This document shows positions 50,703-59,917 of a DNA stretch of 64,000 nucleotides, in pieces (position 1 is the stretch's first letter; each line of letters begins with the position of its first letter). Both the position numbers and the translations under genes were made by a program. Below the pieces are notes generated by a model. That model had not been told where the DNA came from, did not search any database, and saw nothing but the letters and a program-made list of their open reading frames with translations. Source of the stretch: Paenibacillus pedocola (GTDB lineage Bacteria > Bacillota > Bacilli > Paenibacillales > Paenibacillaceae). The stretch covers positions 5,624,501-5,688,500 of the forward strand of contig NZ_CP134223.1 of assembly GCF_031599675.1 (NCBI RefSeq). The letters run 5' to 3'.

Positions 50703-52271
50703 TCACTGCTTGCGGTATTCGCGCGGCGTCTGTCCGGTCGCTTTTTTGAATACCCGGCTGAAATATTTCTCATCCTCATAGCCGACCAGCTCCGAGATTT
50801 GCGACAGCCGGAGATTGGTGTTCTGCAGCAGCGTCTTGGCTTTATCTATTCTCAGGCCCGTTAAATAATCTGACAGGTTCTCGCCGCTGATCTGCTTGAA
50901 CTTGCGGGACACATTCTCCCGGCTGATAAAAAACCGCTGCGCAATATGCTGAAGCGTCATGTCCTTAGCATAGTTCTGATCCAGATATTCCCGGATCTCC
51001 TGCACAAGCCGGCTGTCGGGTGGCTGGGGGCTTTCCTGTGATAAACGCTGCAGCAGCGCCTTCATCCCATCCCGCCAAAGCCGGGCGGAGAATAACCCCT
51101 CATGATCGTAGCATAGCTCGAAATGGATCTCCGCCTCCGGCCGCCAGCGCTGCAGAGCCTCGGCAATCTCTTTCTGAAGCCGCAGTAACCGGCTCTCTGT
51201 AAGTACAGGCAGACCGGCCAGCTGAACCGACCACTCCTCCACTACCCGCTCCATTTTGTCCAGCTCACCCGAGAGGACTGCTATGTTCAGCTTCTCCAGC
51301 TGCGTTTCGAAGGCGTAGTCTTCTACAGATCCACTCTCGTTGAAAATCTCCCGGTACAAGTGAATCCGCCCTTCCCGCTGCAGCAGATTCCGCTCGTTCA
51401 GCCCCTGCCGTGCCTGGTGAAAAGCCGTTTGTATCCCCTCGGGGAACTCACAAGCATAACTGAGTCCAATATCCATCAGCACTCCATAGGTCTGCTTAAT
51501 CGACCCGTTGATCCCCCGCATCAACTCTTCCGCCTCCGAAACCGCTGACCAGAGGAGAACAACAATCTCTGCACCGGCCTGCCAGCTGCGGAAGGCGATG
51601 CCGCTCTGCTTCGATGCAAGCACCTCATTACAGACATTCACCAGCACAAAGGAGGTCAATCCCACATCACCGTGAAATCTCTGCAGCAGCCGGCAGTCTG
51701 CCCCCTGGAGAGAGAGCACCGCTATTCTGCATTCTGCGGCAAACAGCGGCATACCCAGCTCTTCGCTTAGGGAATGCTTCAGCTCCTGAAAGGACACCTG
51801 TCCTGCCACCAGATCGGAGAGCATCTTATCCCAGTAGAGCGGCCGCAGCACATTCAGCTGCATACTCTGGCGCAGGGTCTGCTGCCGCTCCGCCTCTTCC
51901 TCCTGCCACAGCTGAAAAGCATGCTCCGCCGCGGCGATCAGCTGCTTGCTGTTGAGCGGCTTCAGCAAATAATCCGTCCCCCCGTAGACAATCGCCGGCT
52001 TCACATAGTTGAAATCCTGATAGCCGCTGATGACTATGGTCTTCGTATTCGGATAATGCGTATGCAGCCATTCCAGCAGCTCTGCGCCATCCATCAGCGG
52101 CATGCGCATATCCGTGAATACAATCTCCGGCTGCTGCTCCTGCATAATCGCGATCGCTTCCTGCCCGTTAGTCGCTTCGTAAATGCCGGCAATCTGATGC
52201 TTCTCCCACGGCACAAAATAGCGGATCGCCTCCCGCACATGCTTCTCATCGTCTACTATCAGCACCTTCAT
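50703..52271 (-). CDS. YesN-type response regulator (REC + AraC HTH)
   Basis: 522 residues. Receiver with D8-D9 and phospho-acceptor Asp (about 55) in PEIVFTDMRMPLMDG, lysine motif GTDYLLKPLNSKQL, long linker, and C-terminal AraC HTH (about 420-520: RFFISRENVSRKFKQISGENLSDYL, LVGYEDEKYFSRVFKKATGQTPREYRKQ). It partners the YesM-type kinase encoded 270 bp upstream and probably activates the divergent sugar ABC operon. AAAGGAG before the ATG. Confidence 0.95.
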   Translation of the reverse strand: MKVLIVDDEKHVREAIRYFVPWEKHQIAGIYEATNGQEAIAIMQEQQPEIVFTDMRMPLMDGAELLEWLHTHYPNTKTIVISGYQDFNYVKPAIVYGGTDYLLKPLNSKQLIAAAEHAFQLWQEEEAERQQTLRQSMQLNVLRPLYWDKMLSDLVAGQVSFQELKHSLSEELGMPLFAAECRIAVLSLQGADCRLLQRFHGDVGLTSFVLVNVCNEVLASKQSGIAFRSWQAGAEIVVLLWSAVSEAEELMRGINGSIKQTYGVLMDIGLSYACEFPEGIQTAFHQARQGLNERNLLQREGRIHLYREIFNESGSVEDYAFETQLEKLNIAVLSGELDKMERVVEEWSVQLAGLPVLTESRLLRLQKEIAEALQRWRPEAEIHFELCYDHEGLFSARLWRDGMKALLQRLSQESPQPPDSRLVQEIREYLDQNYAKDMTLQHIAQRFFISRENVSRKFKQISGENLSDYLTGLRIDKAKTLLQNTNLRLSQISELVGYEDEKYFSRVFKKATGQTPREYRKQ

Positions 52272-52363
52272 TGTTTGCCGCTCCTTTGTGTAAGTGATCG
52301 GTAGTGTGTTTCTATTGCACTTTCTGCAGCAGATGTCTCCTTAATCAGCCAAGAAAATTAAAT

Positions 52364-52501
52364 CTATTGTAGTTAGTACAGTAGAATCTTGGGCATCAGC
52401 TGTTTTTGCCCCATATTCCCGGATTCGGCTGCACAGAATACAACAGAATGGAATTAGCCTTCGTTTGCTAAGCAATCTATTGTACAAAATACAATCAGGT
52501 A
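52364..52501. repeat. Two copies of a TTGTA/TACAA palindromic word between kinase and regulator genes
   Basis: ATCTATTGTAGTTAGTACAG (near 52364) and ATCTATTGTACAAAATACAA (near 52479) share ATCTATTGTA and an inverted TACA. Neither overlaps a gene. They may be a dispersed intergenic repeat or regulator sites. Confidence 0.45.
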
Positions 52502-52543
52502 ACACACCTATTCTTGTTACCGGTTTAGCTTCACCATATTAAC

Positions 52544-54355
52544 CTAGCTGCCCAGAGGAATTACCAGCGTAACGGTAACCCCCTGGCCCTCACTGCTTTG
52601 CAGCAGCAGCTGTGTCTCGCCGCTCAGCTGCAGCCGCAGCCGGGCCAGCACATTGTACAGGCCGATTTCTTCGTACTCGCCCTTGCCGCTATGCTCGAGA
52701 CTGGCGGTGATTTCCTCCAGCCGCCCGCGGGGCATGCCCTTGCCGTTATCCTTGACGGCAAGAATCAGCCTGTCCTGCTCATCAAGCGTGCAGGAAATAG
52801 TAATTAACGCGCCGCGGACTCCATCCTCGAACCCGTGCTTAAAAATATTCTCGACGATCGGCTGCAGGATCATCTTAGGCACGACAATGTCGAGGGCAGC
52901 CTCATCGGTATCGATATCCAGCTGCAGATTGTCTTCCCCGAAACGCTCGGTTTGCAGGATGACGTAATTCTGCACATGCTCCAGCTCATCGCGCAGCGGT
53001 ACCTGCGTCCGTTCGGTATTCATCGAATAACGCATCATGCTGCCAAGGGAATAGATGAGATCGTACACCTTTGGCGCATTATAGCGCAAGGACAGACTGG
53101 CAATCGACTGCAAAGCGTTGTAAAGGAAATGCGGATTAACCTGGGCCTGCAGCGCCTTCAGCTGATTGGTCTTATTGGCCAGCTCAAGCTTATATTCCTT
53201 GACGATCAGATCGTTGATCGTGCGGGTCATGCCGGTGATTTTGCGGGTCAGCAGGCCAAATTCATCCTCACGGTCGGCATCCATGTGGGCATCCAGCTGG
53301 CCGATCTGCACCTTCTGGGTGAAGGAGATCAGCTTCTTGATCGGCCTTGTGAAGCCGATGGAGATCACCACCGCGACGATTCCGCCCAGAATCAGGAACA
53401 GCACGCCGATACCAGTATTGAACCGGGTAATGACCTTTGCATCGGCGTACAAATCCTCGTAAGGCACCAGCTTGATAATATTACCCTTGAACAAGGGAGC
53501 GTCAATATGCCGGTACAATACAATTCCCTCGAAACCGTCTTTGTCCCAGGTGAAATGTCCGCTCTCTCGGCTGCCGGGAAGCCGGCTCCAGCCGGCCGAT
53601 ACCTGCTTCCCGATCCAGTCAGGATCAGATGCAAACAGCGCCTGTCCCTGTTCGTTCAACACATACAGGCGTTCTGTATCCGAATTGTACATCGATTTGG
53701 CAATCCCCTCCAATTCAGAGAGCCGGTAATCGATCGACAGATCAGCCAGCACATCGGCGCTGGGTGTACGGTAGAGCGGAAAATGGGCCGAGAAGACAGG
53801 AACTGTCCCTGATTTCAAATTCGGGAACCGGGACTTCATTCCGTATTGGTGATCCATATGGGTTACCTCTATAAAAGGCCGGTAGGTTCCTCCCGGAACC
53901 GCCGGCGGCACATATTTGTCCGATTCCCGGCGGAACAACCCGCCAAGCAGCAGATTCGACTGCTTCGCCGCTCTGACATACAGATGAATCTGAAATGTGT
54001 TCTGATCGGAGAGGAACAGGTTGTACATCTGGGTAGAGATAATCGCCCGGGTATCCGGTGCAGCCGTGCCTGCGGGCAGATCACCCGGATCTTTTGCCGT
54101 AAGCAGACTCGTATAAAAGGAGCTGGGCACATTAATTCCGCTGTACAGCGACAATGCCCGCTGGTTCATCCCGCTGAAATAGCTGCTGAGATTAGCTTCC
54201 CCGAGTGTCAGCAGCTTCGTATTCTGCTTCACGGACTGCTCGGTCACCGACTGCTTGGTGTAGAGATATGAGAACGTGACGGAGATCCCCGACGGGATCA
54301 CCGAAGCCAGCAGCACAAGCGCCATCAGCCGGGTGCGGATGCTGTTTCTGAACAT
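52544..54355 (-). CDS. YesM-type sensor histidine kinase
   Basis: 603 residues. N-terminal membrane helix (MALVLLASVIPSGISVTFSYLY), a large extracellular sensor region (about 35-290), a second helix (about 295-315, GIGVLFLILGGIVAVVISIGF), HAMP, His_kinase domain with LQAQVNPHFLYNALQSIASL (phospho-acceptor His in NPHFLYN) and HATPase (MILQPIVENIFKHGFEDGV, LAVKDNGKGMP, GLYNVLARLRL). Typical LytS/YesM class, usually sensing carbohydrates through a solute-binding protein. GGAGGGG before the ATG. Divergent from the sugar ABC operon. Confidence 0.95.
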   Translation of the reverse strand: MFRNSIRTRLMALVLLASVIPSGISVTFSYLYTKQSVTEQSVKQNTKLLTLGEANLSSYFSGMNQRALSLYSGINVPSSFYTSLLTAKDPGDLPAGTAAPDTRAIISTQMYNLFLSDQNTFQIHLYVRAAKQSNLLLGGLFRRESDKYVPPAVPGGTYRPFIEVTHMDHQYGMKSRFPNLKSGTVPVFSAHFPLYRTPSADVLADLSIDYRLSELEGIAKSMYNSDTERLYVLNEQGQALFASDPDWIGKQVSAGWSRLPGSRESGHFTWDKDGFEGIVLYRHIDAPLFKGNIIKLVPYEDLYADAKVITRFNTGIGVLFLILGGIVAVVISIGFTRPIKKLISFTQKVQIGQLDAHMDADREDEFGLLTRKITGMTRTINDLIVKEYKLELANKTNQLKALQAQVNPHFLYNALQSIASLSLRYNAPKVYDLIYSLGSMMRYSMNTERTQVPLRDELEHVQNYVILQTERFGEDNLQLDIDTDEAALDIVVPKMILQPIVENIFKHGFEDGVRGALITISCTLDEQDRLILAVKDNGKGMPRGRLEEITASLEHSGKGEYEEIGLYNVLARLRLQLSGETQLLLQSSEGQGVTVTLVIPLGS

Positions 54356-54370
54356 AACGGCCCCTCCTAA

Positions 54371-54530
54371 AAGTTTTGCGGAACATCCGCTTCATGGAAT
54401 AATCTTTACAGCAAAACTTGCTTCGTAAGCATAATCTTAAGTTTTGTGGAACATTCGCTTCATTGAATTATCTTTGCAGCAAAACTCGCTTCGGAAGCAT
54501 ACGCTTAAGTTTTGCGGAACATCCGCTTAT
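54371..54530. repeat. 68-bp direct repeats with internal palindromes
   Basis: Units start at 54371, 54439 and 54507, each beginning AAGTTTTGYGGAACATYCGC. Two full copies and a partial third are seen. Within and between units GCAAAACTT pairs with AAGTTTTGC and GCGGA with TCCGC. A degenerate relative (AAGTTTCGCGGAACCTGAAC) lies at 62506. No gene is present in 54356-54745. Confidence 0.85.
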
Positions 54531-54696
54531 TTTTACGAACGCTGCCATATTAGTGGACACCATCTCGCAACGACAGCATACACCGAGTTTCGTGCGGGGC
54601 GCTACTGTGAATTTTTGACGCTGTGAAATTAGTCTGCTGCAATATAATCCACTTTTATGATCATCAAATTGAGTGTTGGAGAGACGCGGGGCTTTC

Positions 54697-54702
54697 TATA
54701 AT
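54697..54702 (+). promoter_or_regulatory. Candidate -10 of the sugar ABC operon
   Basis: Perfect TATAAT about 45 bp before the first permease gene. No good -35, consistent with a promoter that needs the AraC-type activator. Confidence 0.45.
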
Positions 54703-54745
54703 GAAGCCATGAACCTGTAGAATAACTAGACAAAGGAGATTCCAT

Positions 54746-55636
54746 ATGAGAAAAGCTCTGCAGCTTAAACGGGGATGGGGCCAGCAAATTGTGTTCCTCG
54801 GACCCTGCCTGCTCTTTTTCCTGACCATTGTGGTCACGCCATTTTTTCTCGGCTTCTATTACTCCTCCACAGACTGGAACGGGCTGGATCTGGACAAAGC
54901 GGTCTGGACCGGCGCGGCCAACTGGAAACGGATTTTTCTGAATGATGATAAGTTTTGGGAATCCCTGCTCTTCACCCTGCGCTTCACGGTGGTGTCCGTA
55001 GTTGCCGCCAATGCACTGGCGCTGCTGCTGGCCTTCCTGCTGATGACGACACTGAAGACCAAAAAGGTGCTGCGGACGATTTTCTTCATGCCTAACGTAA
55101 TCGGCGGCATTCTGCTCGGGTATATCTGGCAGTTTATTTTCACCAAAGGCTTCGCCACCATCGGAGAGATTACCGGCATTTCGTTCTTCCAGCTGCCATG
55201 GCTGGGCACACCAAGCACCGGCTTCTGGGGACTCGTCATCGTGTTCGTCTGGCAGACCGCCGGCTATATGATGGTAATCTATATCGCTGCACTGGCCGGA
55301 ATTCCGAAGGATCTGATCGAAGCAGCCCGGATTGACGGCGCCCGCGCCCCGCAGCTGTTCCGAAGCGTCTATGTTCCATTGATTATGCCGGCTATCACCA
55401 TCTGCCTGTTCCTGACTACCTCTAATGCATTTAAAATGTTCGACCTCAACCTGTCGCTGACCAAAGGCGGACCGGGAACCTCCACCCAGTCGCTGGCCTA
55501 TAACATCTACGCAGAAGCGCTGATCAACAACCGTTACGGACTTGGCACCGCCAAGGCACTGCTGTTCTTCGTTGCTGTATCGCTGATTACGGTCACCCAG
55601 GTATGGATCACTAAACGGAAAGAGGTGTCGGCATAA
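54746..55636 (+). CDS. Sugar ABC transporter permease (UgpA/LplB-like)
   Basis: 296 residues with about six transmembrane helices and the EAA loop DLIEAARIDGARAPQLFRSVYVPLIMPAITICLF. First permease of a CUT1-type carbohydrate importer. AAAGGAG lies before the ATG. Its stop codon overlaps the next start (TAATG), indicating coupling. No dedicated ATPase gene follows, as is usual for bacilli that share one multi-use ATPase. Confidence 0.95.
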   Translation: MRKALQLKRGWGQQIVFLGPCLLFFLTIVVTPFFLGFYYSSTDWNGLDLDKAVWTGAANWKRIFLNDDKFWESLLFTLRFTVVSVVAANALALLLAFLLMTTLKTKKVLRTIFFMPNVIGGILLGYIWQFIFTKGFATIGEITGISFFQLPWLGTPSTGFWGLVIVFVWQTAGYMMVIYIAALAGIPKDLIEAARIDGARAPQLFRSVYVPLIMPAITICLFLTTSNAFKMFDLNLSLTKGGPGTSTQSLAYNIYAEALINNRYGLGTAKALLFFVAVSLITVTQVWITKRKEVSA

Positions 55637-56472
55637 TGGATACCAGCAGATACCGCCCGAAAAATTTCATTCTGGAGATATTCGCCATCCTTCTGGCGCT
55701 CGTCTTCCTGTCACCGTTCTATCTGGTGCTGAGCAACTCTGTCAAAAGCCTCAAAGAAATTCTGCTCGATGCCGCTTCCATCCCGGCAATCTTTCATTGG
55801 GATAATTACTCCAAGGTCTGGGATGCGATCGATTTTCCGCAGGCGTTCTGGAATTCTTTATCGATTACGATTCTGAGCGTTATCTTTATCGTACTGTTCA
55901 GCTCCATGGCTGCGTACCAGATTGTCAGAAGACCGTCGCGCTTCAACAGCTTTGTGTTCCTGCTGCTGGTGTCGGCGATGATCATTCCCTTCCAGTCGCT
56001 GATGCTGCAATTGGTGCGTGTTACCAGTATTCTGGAGCTGCGCGGTGAACTGTATGGGATTGTGGCCTGCTATCTCGGCTTCGGTATGCCGCTGTCGGTC
56101 TTCCTGTTCCACGGCTTCATTAAAAGTGTGCCTTATGAGCTGGAGGAAGCGGCCCGGGTGGACGGCTCGAACCCGTACGGCGTGTTCTTCCGGATTGTTT
56201 TCCCGCTCCTGCTTCCGATCATTGTTACAGTCATCATTCTGAACACCCTGTGGATCTGGAATGACTATCTGCTGCCGGTACTGGTTATCGGAGGGAATAA
56301 GGATTTGACTACTCTGCCTGTGGCCGTAACAAAATTCTTCGGTCAGTACACCAAGAAATGGGACCTCGCGCTGGCCGGACTGGTGATGGCGATCCTGCCC
56401 ATTCTGCTGTTCTTCCTGTCGCTGCAGCGTTATATTGTGGAAGGTGTAACCGCCGGCTCCGTCAAAGGATAA
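55636..56472 (+). CDS. Sugar ABC transporter permease (UgpE/AraQ-like)
   Basis: 278 residues with about six transmembrane helices; EAA loop PYELEEAARVDGSNPYGVFFRIVFPLLLPIIVTVIIL. N-terminal start YRPKNFILEIFAILLALVFLSPFYLVLSNS is typical of MalG-like permeases. Pairs with the preceding permease. Translation starts within the upstream stop codon. Confidence 0.95.
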   Translation: MDTSRYRPKNFILEIFAILLALVFLSPFYLVLSNSVKSLKEILLDAASIPAIFHWDNYSKVWDAIDFPQAFWNSLSITILSVIFIVLFSSMAAYQIVRRPSRFNSFVFLLLVSAMIIPFQSLMLQLVRVTSILELRGELYGIVACYLGFGMPLSVFLFHGFIKSVPYELEEAARVDGSNPYGVFFRIVFPLLLPIIVTVIILNTLWIWNDYLLPVLVIGGNKDLTTLPVAVTKFFGQYTKKWDLALAGLVMAILPILLFFLSLQRYIVEGVTAGSVKG

Positions 56473-56580
56473 CATGCTCTGCAACAATATCCACTTTTTC
56501 GAGCAAAATATTAAGTGTAAGTCGATTCTCAGATGCTATACGATCTAGTTGTAGGAACCAGAGACCAGGGAGGTTATTCT

Positions 56581-57888
56581 ATGAAAAGAAAATCCGCATT
56601 CCTTATCGCAACCGCTTGCACCATGATGATCGCAGGCTGCGGCAACGGCGGCAATAATAATTCCGGGAGCAATGAAGCTGCCACGAATGCGCCAAAAGAG
56701 TCAGCAGCGGCTGAAGCAACAGCAGCTCCTGCCAAAGATGTGACGATCAAAATGTTCCAGTTCAAGGTCGAAATCGCTGAACAGCTGAATGCGCTGGCCG
56801 AAGAATATGAGAAGGAAACCGGCGTCAAGGTAGAAGTGGAAACGCATGGCGGCGGTGAAGACTACGGCGCTTTGCTGAAGGCGGAAATTGCTTCCGGCTC
56901 TGAACCGGAAATTTTCAACAACGGCGGCTATACAGCCCTGGTCCCTTATATGGATCGTGCTACGGATTTGTCCGACCAGCCTTGGGCGGCTAATCTGATT
57001 CCAACCTCCAAAACTCCGGCCACAGTCGACGGTAAGCTGTACGGCATGCCGATGAACGTTGAAGGATACGGTCTTATTTATAACAAGGACCTGTTTGCCA
57101 AAGCCGGGATTACCGAAGAGCCTAAAACCCTGTCCCAGCTGAAGGATGCTGCTGCCAAGCTCAAAGCCGCCGGCATCACTCCGTTCGAAGCTACCAATGA
57201 GTGGTGGTCGATGGGGATTCACCTGGTTAACGTAGGTCTGGCCCACCAGCCTGATCCGAAGAAATTCATCGAGGATGTCAAAGCAGGAACCGCGACCATT
57301 AAAGGCAATGCCGTATTCGAGCAGTGGCTGGATCTGGTTGACGTGATCTTCGACAATGCCCAGGACAACAAAATGACAACCGACTATGCTACACAGGTTG
57401 CAGAATTCGCCTCCGGTAAAGCAGCAATGATGATGCAGGGTAACTGGACGCAGGGCGATATCGATAAAATCGATCCGGCGCTGAACCTGGGCCTCCTCCC
57501 TCTGCCGATCAGCGATGAAGAAGGTACGATTCTCGTCGGTGTGCCGAACAACTATATCGTGAACAGCAAATCCGCGCATCCGGAAGAAGCCAAAGCGTTC
57601 CTGAACTGGCTGGTGACTTCGGAAACCGGCAAGAAATATATCACTCAGGAATTCAAGTTTATCCCGGCTGAAACGGACATTACAGCAGACGCTGCTGACA
57701 TCGGCCAGGTTGCTGTAGCTGTACAAGAGAAATCCGACACCGCCCTCGGCTGGAACTGGGATATGTTCCCTGACGGCGTGACCCAAGGCTTCGGCGCTGC
57801 TATGCAGGAATACCTGGGCGGACAGGTTGACCGCGATCAGCTGCTTGAGAAGCTGGATAAAGCCGTGCAGGATATTGTGAAGCAATAA
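56581..57888 (+). CDS. Sugar ABC transporter substrate-binding lipoprotein
   Basis: 435 residues. Signal peptide with lipobox MIAGC (Cys20), an Asn/Gly/Ala-rich linker, then the family 1 extracellular solute-binding fold (VTIKMFQFKVEIAEQLNALAEEYEKETGVKVEVETHGGGEDY, LYGMPMNVEGYGLIYNKDLFAKAGI, FASGKAAMMMQGNWTQ). Ligand probably an oligosaccharide. GGGAGG lies 7 nt before this ATG; the frame is open from 56533. Third gene of the operon. Confidence 0.94.
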   Translation: MKRKSAFLIATACTMMIAGCGNGGNNNSGSNEAATNAPKESAAAEATAAPAKDVTIKMFQFKVEIAEQLNALAEEYEKETGVKVEVETHGGGEDYGALLKAEIASGSEPEIFNNGGYTALVPYMDRATDLSDQPWAANLIPTSKTPATVDGKLYGMPMNVEGYGLIYNKDLFAKAGITEEPKTLSQLKDAAAKLKAAGITPFEATNEWWSMGIHLVNVGLAHQPDPKKFIEDVKAGTATIKGNAVFEQWLDLVDVIFDNAQDNKMTTDYATQVAEFASGKAAMMMQGNWTQGDIDKIDPALNLGLLPLPISDEEGTILVGVPNNYIVNSKSAHPEEAKAFLNWLVTSETGKKYITQEFKFIPAETDITADAADIGQVAVAVQEKSDTALGWNWDMFPDGVTQGFGAAMQEYLGGQVDRDQLLEKLDKAVQDIVKQ

Positions 57889-57903
57889 TTCACCTGAGTA
57901 TAT

Positions 57904-57952
57904 AAAAAGAACCTTCAAACCCGGCGGGAAGCGGGATTGAAGGTTCTTTTGT
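57904..57952 (+). terminator. Terminator of the sugar ABC operon
   Basis: AAGAACCTTCAA-ACCC pairs with GGATTGAAGGTTCTT and is followed by TTTTGTTG. Confidence 0.85.
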
Positions 57953-58254
57953 TGTGGCCGCTGGTGCTTAGAGAACCGGCTGTTAGTGCTTTTACACGTG
58001 CCTGCCAGTGCTTGAATACTCAGCGACGATTATGTGAATAGCATATGAGGGTTGGAAGTATCTAAGTGGAAATAGTCCACCTCATCTTATGAATTTTGCG
58101 GCTTTAGAAACTTTAGGTGGAATGAATCCACTTCCATTAGCGAAAATTCTCTATAGGAGCGAAAATCGGCCGTATCGGAAATGTTAGCAGGAGTTTTTCC
58201 AGCTAATCTGATTTATTCTGCGTAAAATGCGATATTAGTGGGAGTATATCCACC
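57953..58254. repeat. Second array of about 24-bp imperfect palindromes
   Basis: Copies begin near 58062 (CTAAGTGGAAATAGTCCACC), 58112, 58183 (TTAGCAGGAGTTTTTCCAGC) and 58235 (TTAGTGGGAGTATATCCACC), with a worn copy near 58137. Spacing is about 50 bp. Same family as at 35.86-36.04 kb. The last copy touches the mntH stop codon. Confidence 0.75.
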
Positions 58255-59550
58255 TTAGATGAACATCTCCAAAATCAGGAACAGGTTCAGCGACACCACC
58301 AGCGCCGAGATGATCCAGCCGAGAATAGTGGTTATCTTGTGGTTGACCAGCCCGTTCATAATCTGGCGGTTACTGGTGAAGATCACCAGCGGAATTAAGG
58401 CAAAAGCAATCCCGAAGGACAGGATAACCTGACTCATAACCAGAGCACTTGTTGCATTAATGCCGAACGCGATAATCGCCAGCGGAGGAAGGATGGTTAT
58501 CGCCCGCCGCAGATACAGATTGATTCTTTTATTGATGAAGCCCTGCATGACCACATCTCCGGCCATCGTCCCCACAGAGGAGCTAGACAGTCCGGCAATC
58601 AGGAGGCCGAGGCCAAACGAGATTGCGGTAACCGGCCCGGCCAGCTGGCGGAACTGTTCGAAGGCGACATCCAGATCTTCTACCACCAGCCCGTTTTTGA
58701 AGAATAAAGCAGCAGCTACAATCACCATCGCCATATTTACTGCACCGGCAATCACCATGGCAATCACAATATCGATCATTTCCCATTTAAAAATCTGTTT
58801 CTTCTCTTTATCGTTGGCTCCGACCACACGGCTCTGCGTCAGCGAGGAATGGAGATAGATCGCATGCGGCATGACGGTTGCGCCAAGAATACCTGCTGCC
58901 AGCAGTACGCTGTCCACACCCTGGAATCCCGGAGTGAAGATTCCGGCAACAACAGCCCCAGCATCCGGCTTCGCCATAATGACCTGGAACGCAAAGGCCA
59001 GGACGACGACCATTACCATAGCGGCAATCCCGGCTTCAAGCGTCCGGTAGCCGCGCCGCTGCAGCTCCAATATGGCGAACGAACCGGCTGCAGTAATCAA
59101 AGCGGCAGGCAGCATCGGAATGCCGAACAGCAGATACAGTCCGAGTGCCGCCCCGATAAACTCCGCTAAATCCGTAGCGATAATGACCAGCTCGCTTTGG
59201 ATCCACAGGAAGATCGCTGCGCCCTTCGGGAACCTCTCCCGCGCCACCTCTGGCAGATTCTTGCCTGTAGCAATCCCCAGCTTGGCGGATAATGCTTGAA
59301 TCAGTACAGCCATCAAGTTCGATGCGGCGATTACCCATAAGAGCAAGTAGCCGTATTTCGAGCCTGCTGTAATATTCGTGGCGAAATTCCCAGGATCCAG
59401 ATAAGCCACCGAAGCAATAAATGCCGGGCCTAAGAATGGAAGCAGCCGTTTCAGGCCTCTGACATCTCCGTTTAGTACAGCTTGCGCCGAAGTCTTATTT
59501 TTATGAGTTTTTATTATTGCAGGTGTCTCCACCGCTGTTTGCTCCATCAT
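58255..59550 (-). CDS. mntH: NRAMP-family divalent metal transporter
   Basis: 431 residues with about 11 transmembrane helices. Proton-coupled Mn(II)/Fe(II) uptake. Signature metal-site motifs DPGNFATNI (helix 1) and VMPHAIYLHS (helix 6, M-P-H), plus the NRAMP consensus loop. Start at the first ATG of MMEQTAVE with GAGGAGGG 7 nt upstream; a longer open frame to 59670 runs through the promoter and is rejected. A promoter and an MntR-like box lie just upstream, implying repression in high manganese. Confidence 0.95.
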   Translation of the reverse strand: MMEQTAVETPAIIKTHKNKTSAQAVLNGDVRGLKRLLPFLGPAFIASVAYLDPGNFATNITAGSKYGYLLLWVIAASNLMAVLIQALSAKLGIATGKNLPEVARERFPKGAAIFLWIQSELVIIATDLAEFIGAALGLYLLFGIPMLPAALITAAGSFAILELQRRGYRTLEAGIAAMVMVVVLAFAFQVIMAKPDAGAVVAGIFTPGFQGVDSVLLAAGILGATVMPHAIYLHSSLTQSRVVGANDKEKKQIFKWEMIDIVIAMVIAGAVNMAMVIVAAALFFKNGLVVEDLDVAFEQFRQLAGPVTAISFGLGLLIAGLSSSSVGTMAGDVVMQGFINKRINLYLRRAITILPPLAIIAFGINATSALVMSQVILSFGIAFALIPLVIFTSNRQIMNGLVNHKITTILGWIISALVVSLNLFLILEMFI

Positions 59551-59593
59551 GTTAAACCCTCCTCTAACCCAAAAAGTTGTCTCCCTACACGAA

Positions 59594-59612
59594 AGTTTCC
59601 CGTATGCAACTT
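59594..59612. promoter_or_regulatory. MntR-like box
   Basis: AGTTTCCCGTATGCAACTT resembles the Bacillus MntR site (AGTTTCC-N4-GCAAA type). It lies about 14 bp downstream of the mntH -10, where repressor binding would block transcription. Confidence 0.65.
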
Positions 59613-59625
59613 TTACTTTGTATTC

Positions 59626-59654
59626 ATTATAATCTGCCGAATGAAAAATGTAAA
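59626..59654 (-). promoter_or_regulatory. mntH promoter
   Basis: Minus-strand TTTACA, 17-bp spacer, perfect TATAAT. Confidence 0.8.
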
Positions 59655-59829
59655 TGTAATTTCCATGCATTTCTTTCTTTCATTCCTATTATCATTTAAC
59701 TCCATTCCAGCTCCGGCAATCACTATTGTGCTTTCTTAATTGTATGTGCAACAGCTACGCGGAGTGAGCCGTTTAGTCTGGATGTTTTTTGAAGGGAAAA
59801 CCGCCAACAGATAAAAGTCCGGTTTCGCA

Positions 59830-59868
59830 CAAAAAGACGGGATCCAGGGTTACCCCTGTCTCCCGCCT
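59830..59868 (-). terminator. Terminator after the MidA-like gene
   Basis: Minus-strand GGCGGGA-x-CAGGG pairs with CCCTG-x-TCCCGTC around GTAA, then TTTTTG. Confidence 0.8.
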
Positions 59869-59917
59869 CTGCTATAGCTCCGTTTGTGTTTATTCCGCTT
59901 ACTTTGTAATGCCTTGA

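Noticed and set aside
54418..54626. Open frames of 60-66 codons between the kinase gene and the sugar ABC operon
   Set aside because: They are translations of the 68-bp repeat with no ribosome binding site.
58062..58258. CRISPR array
   Set aside because: Same reasons as the first array: degenerate palindromes and no cas genes.
59551..59670. 40-residue N-terminal extension of MntH
   Set aside because: It would run through the promoter and MntR box, and AGGAGGG lies directly before the internal ATG at 59550.
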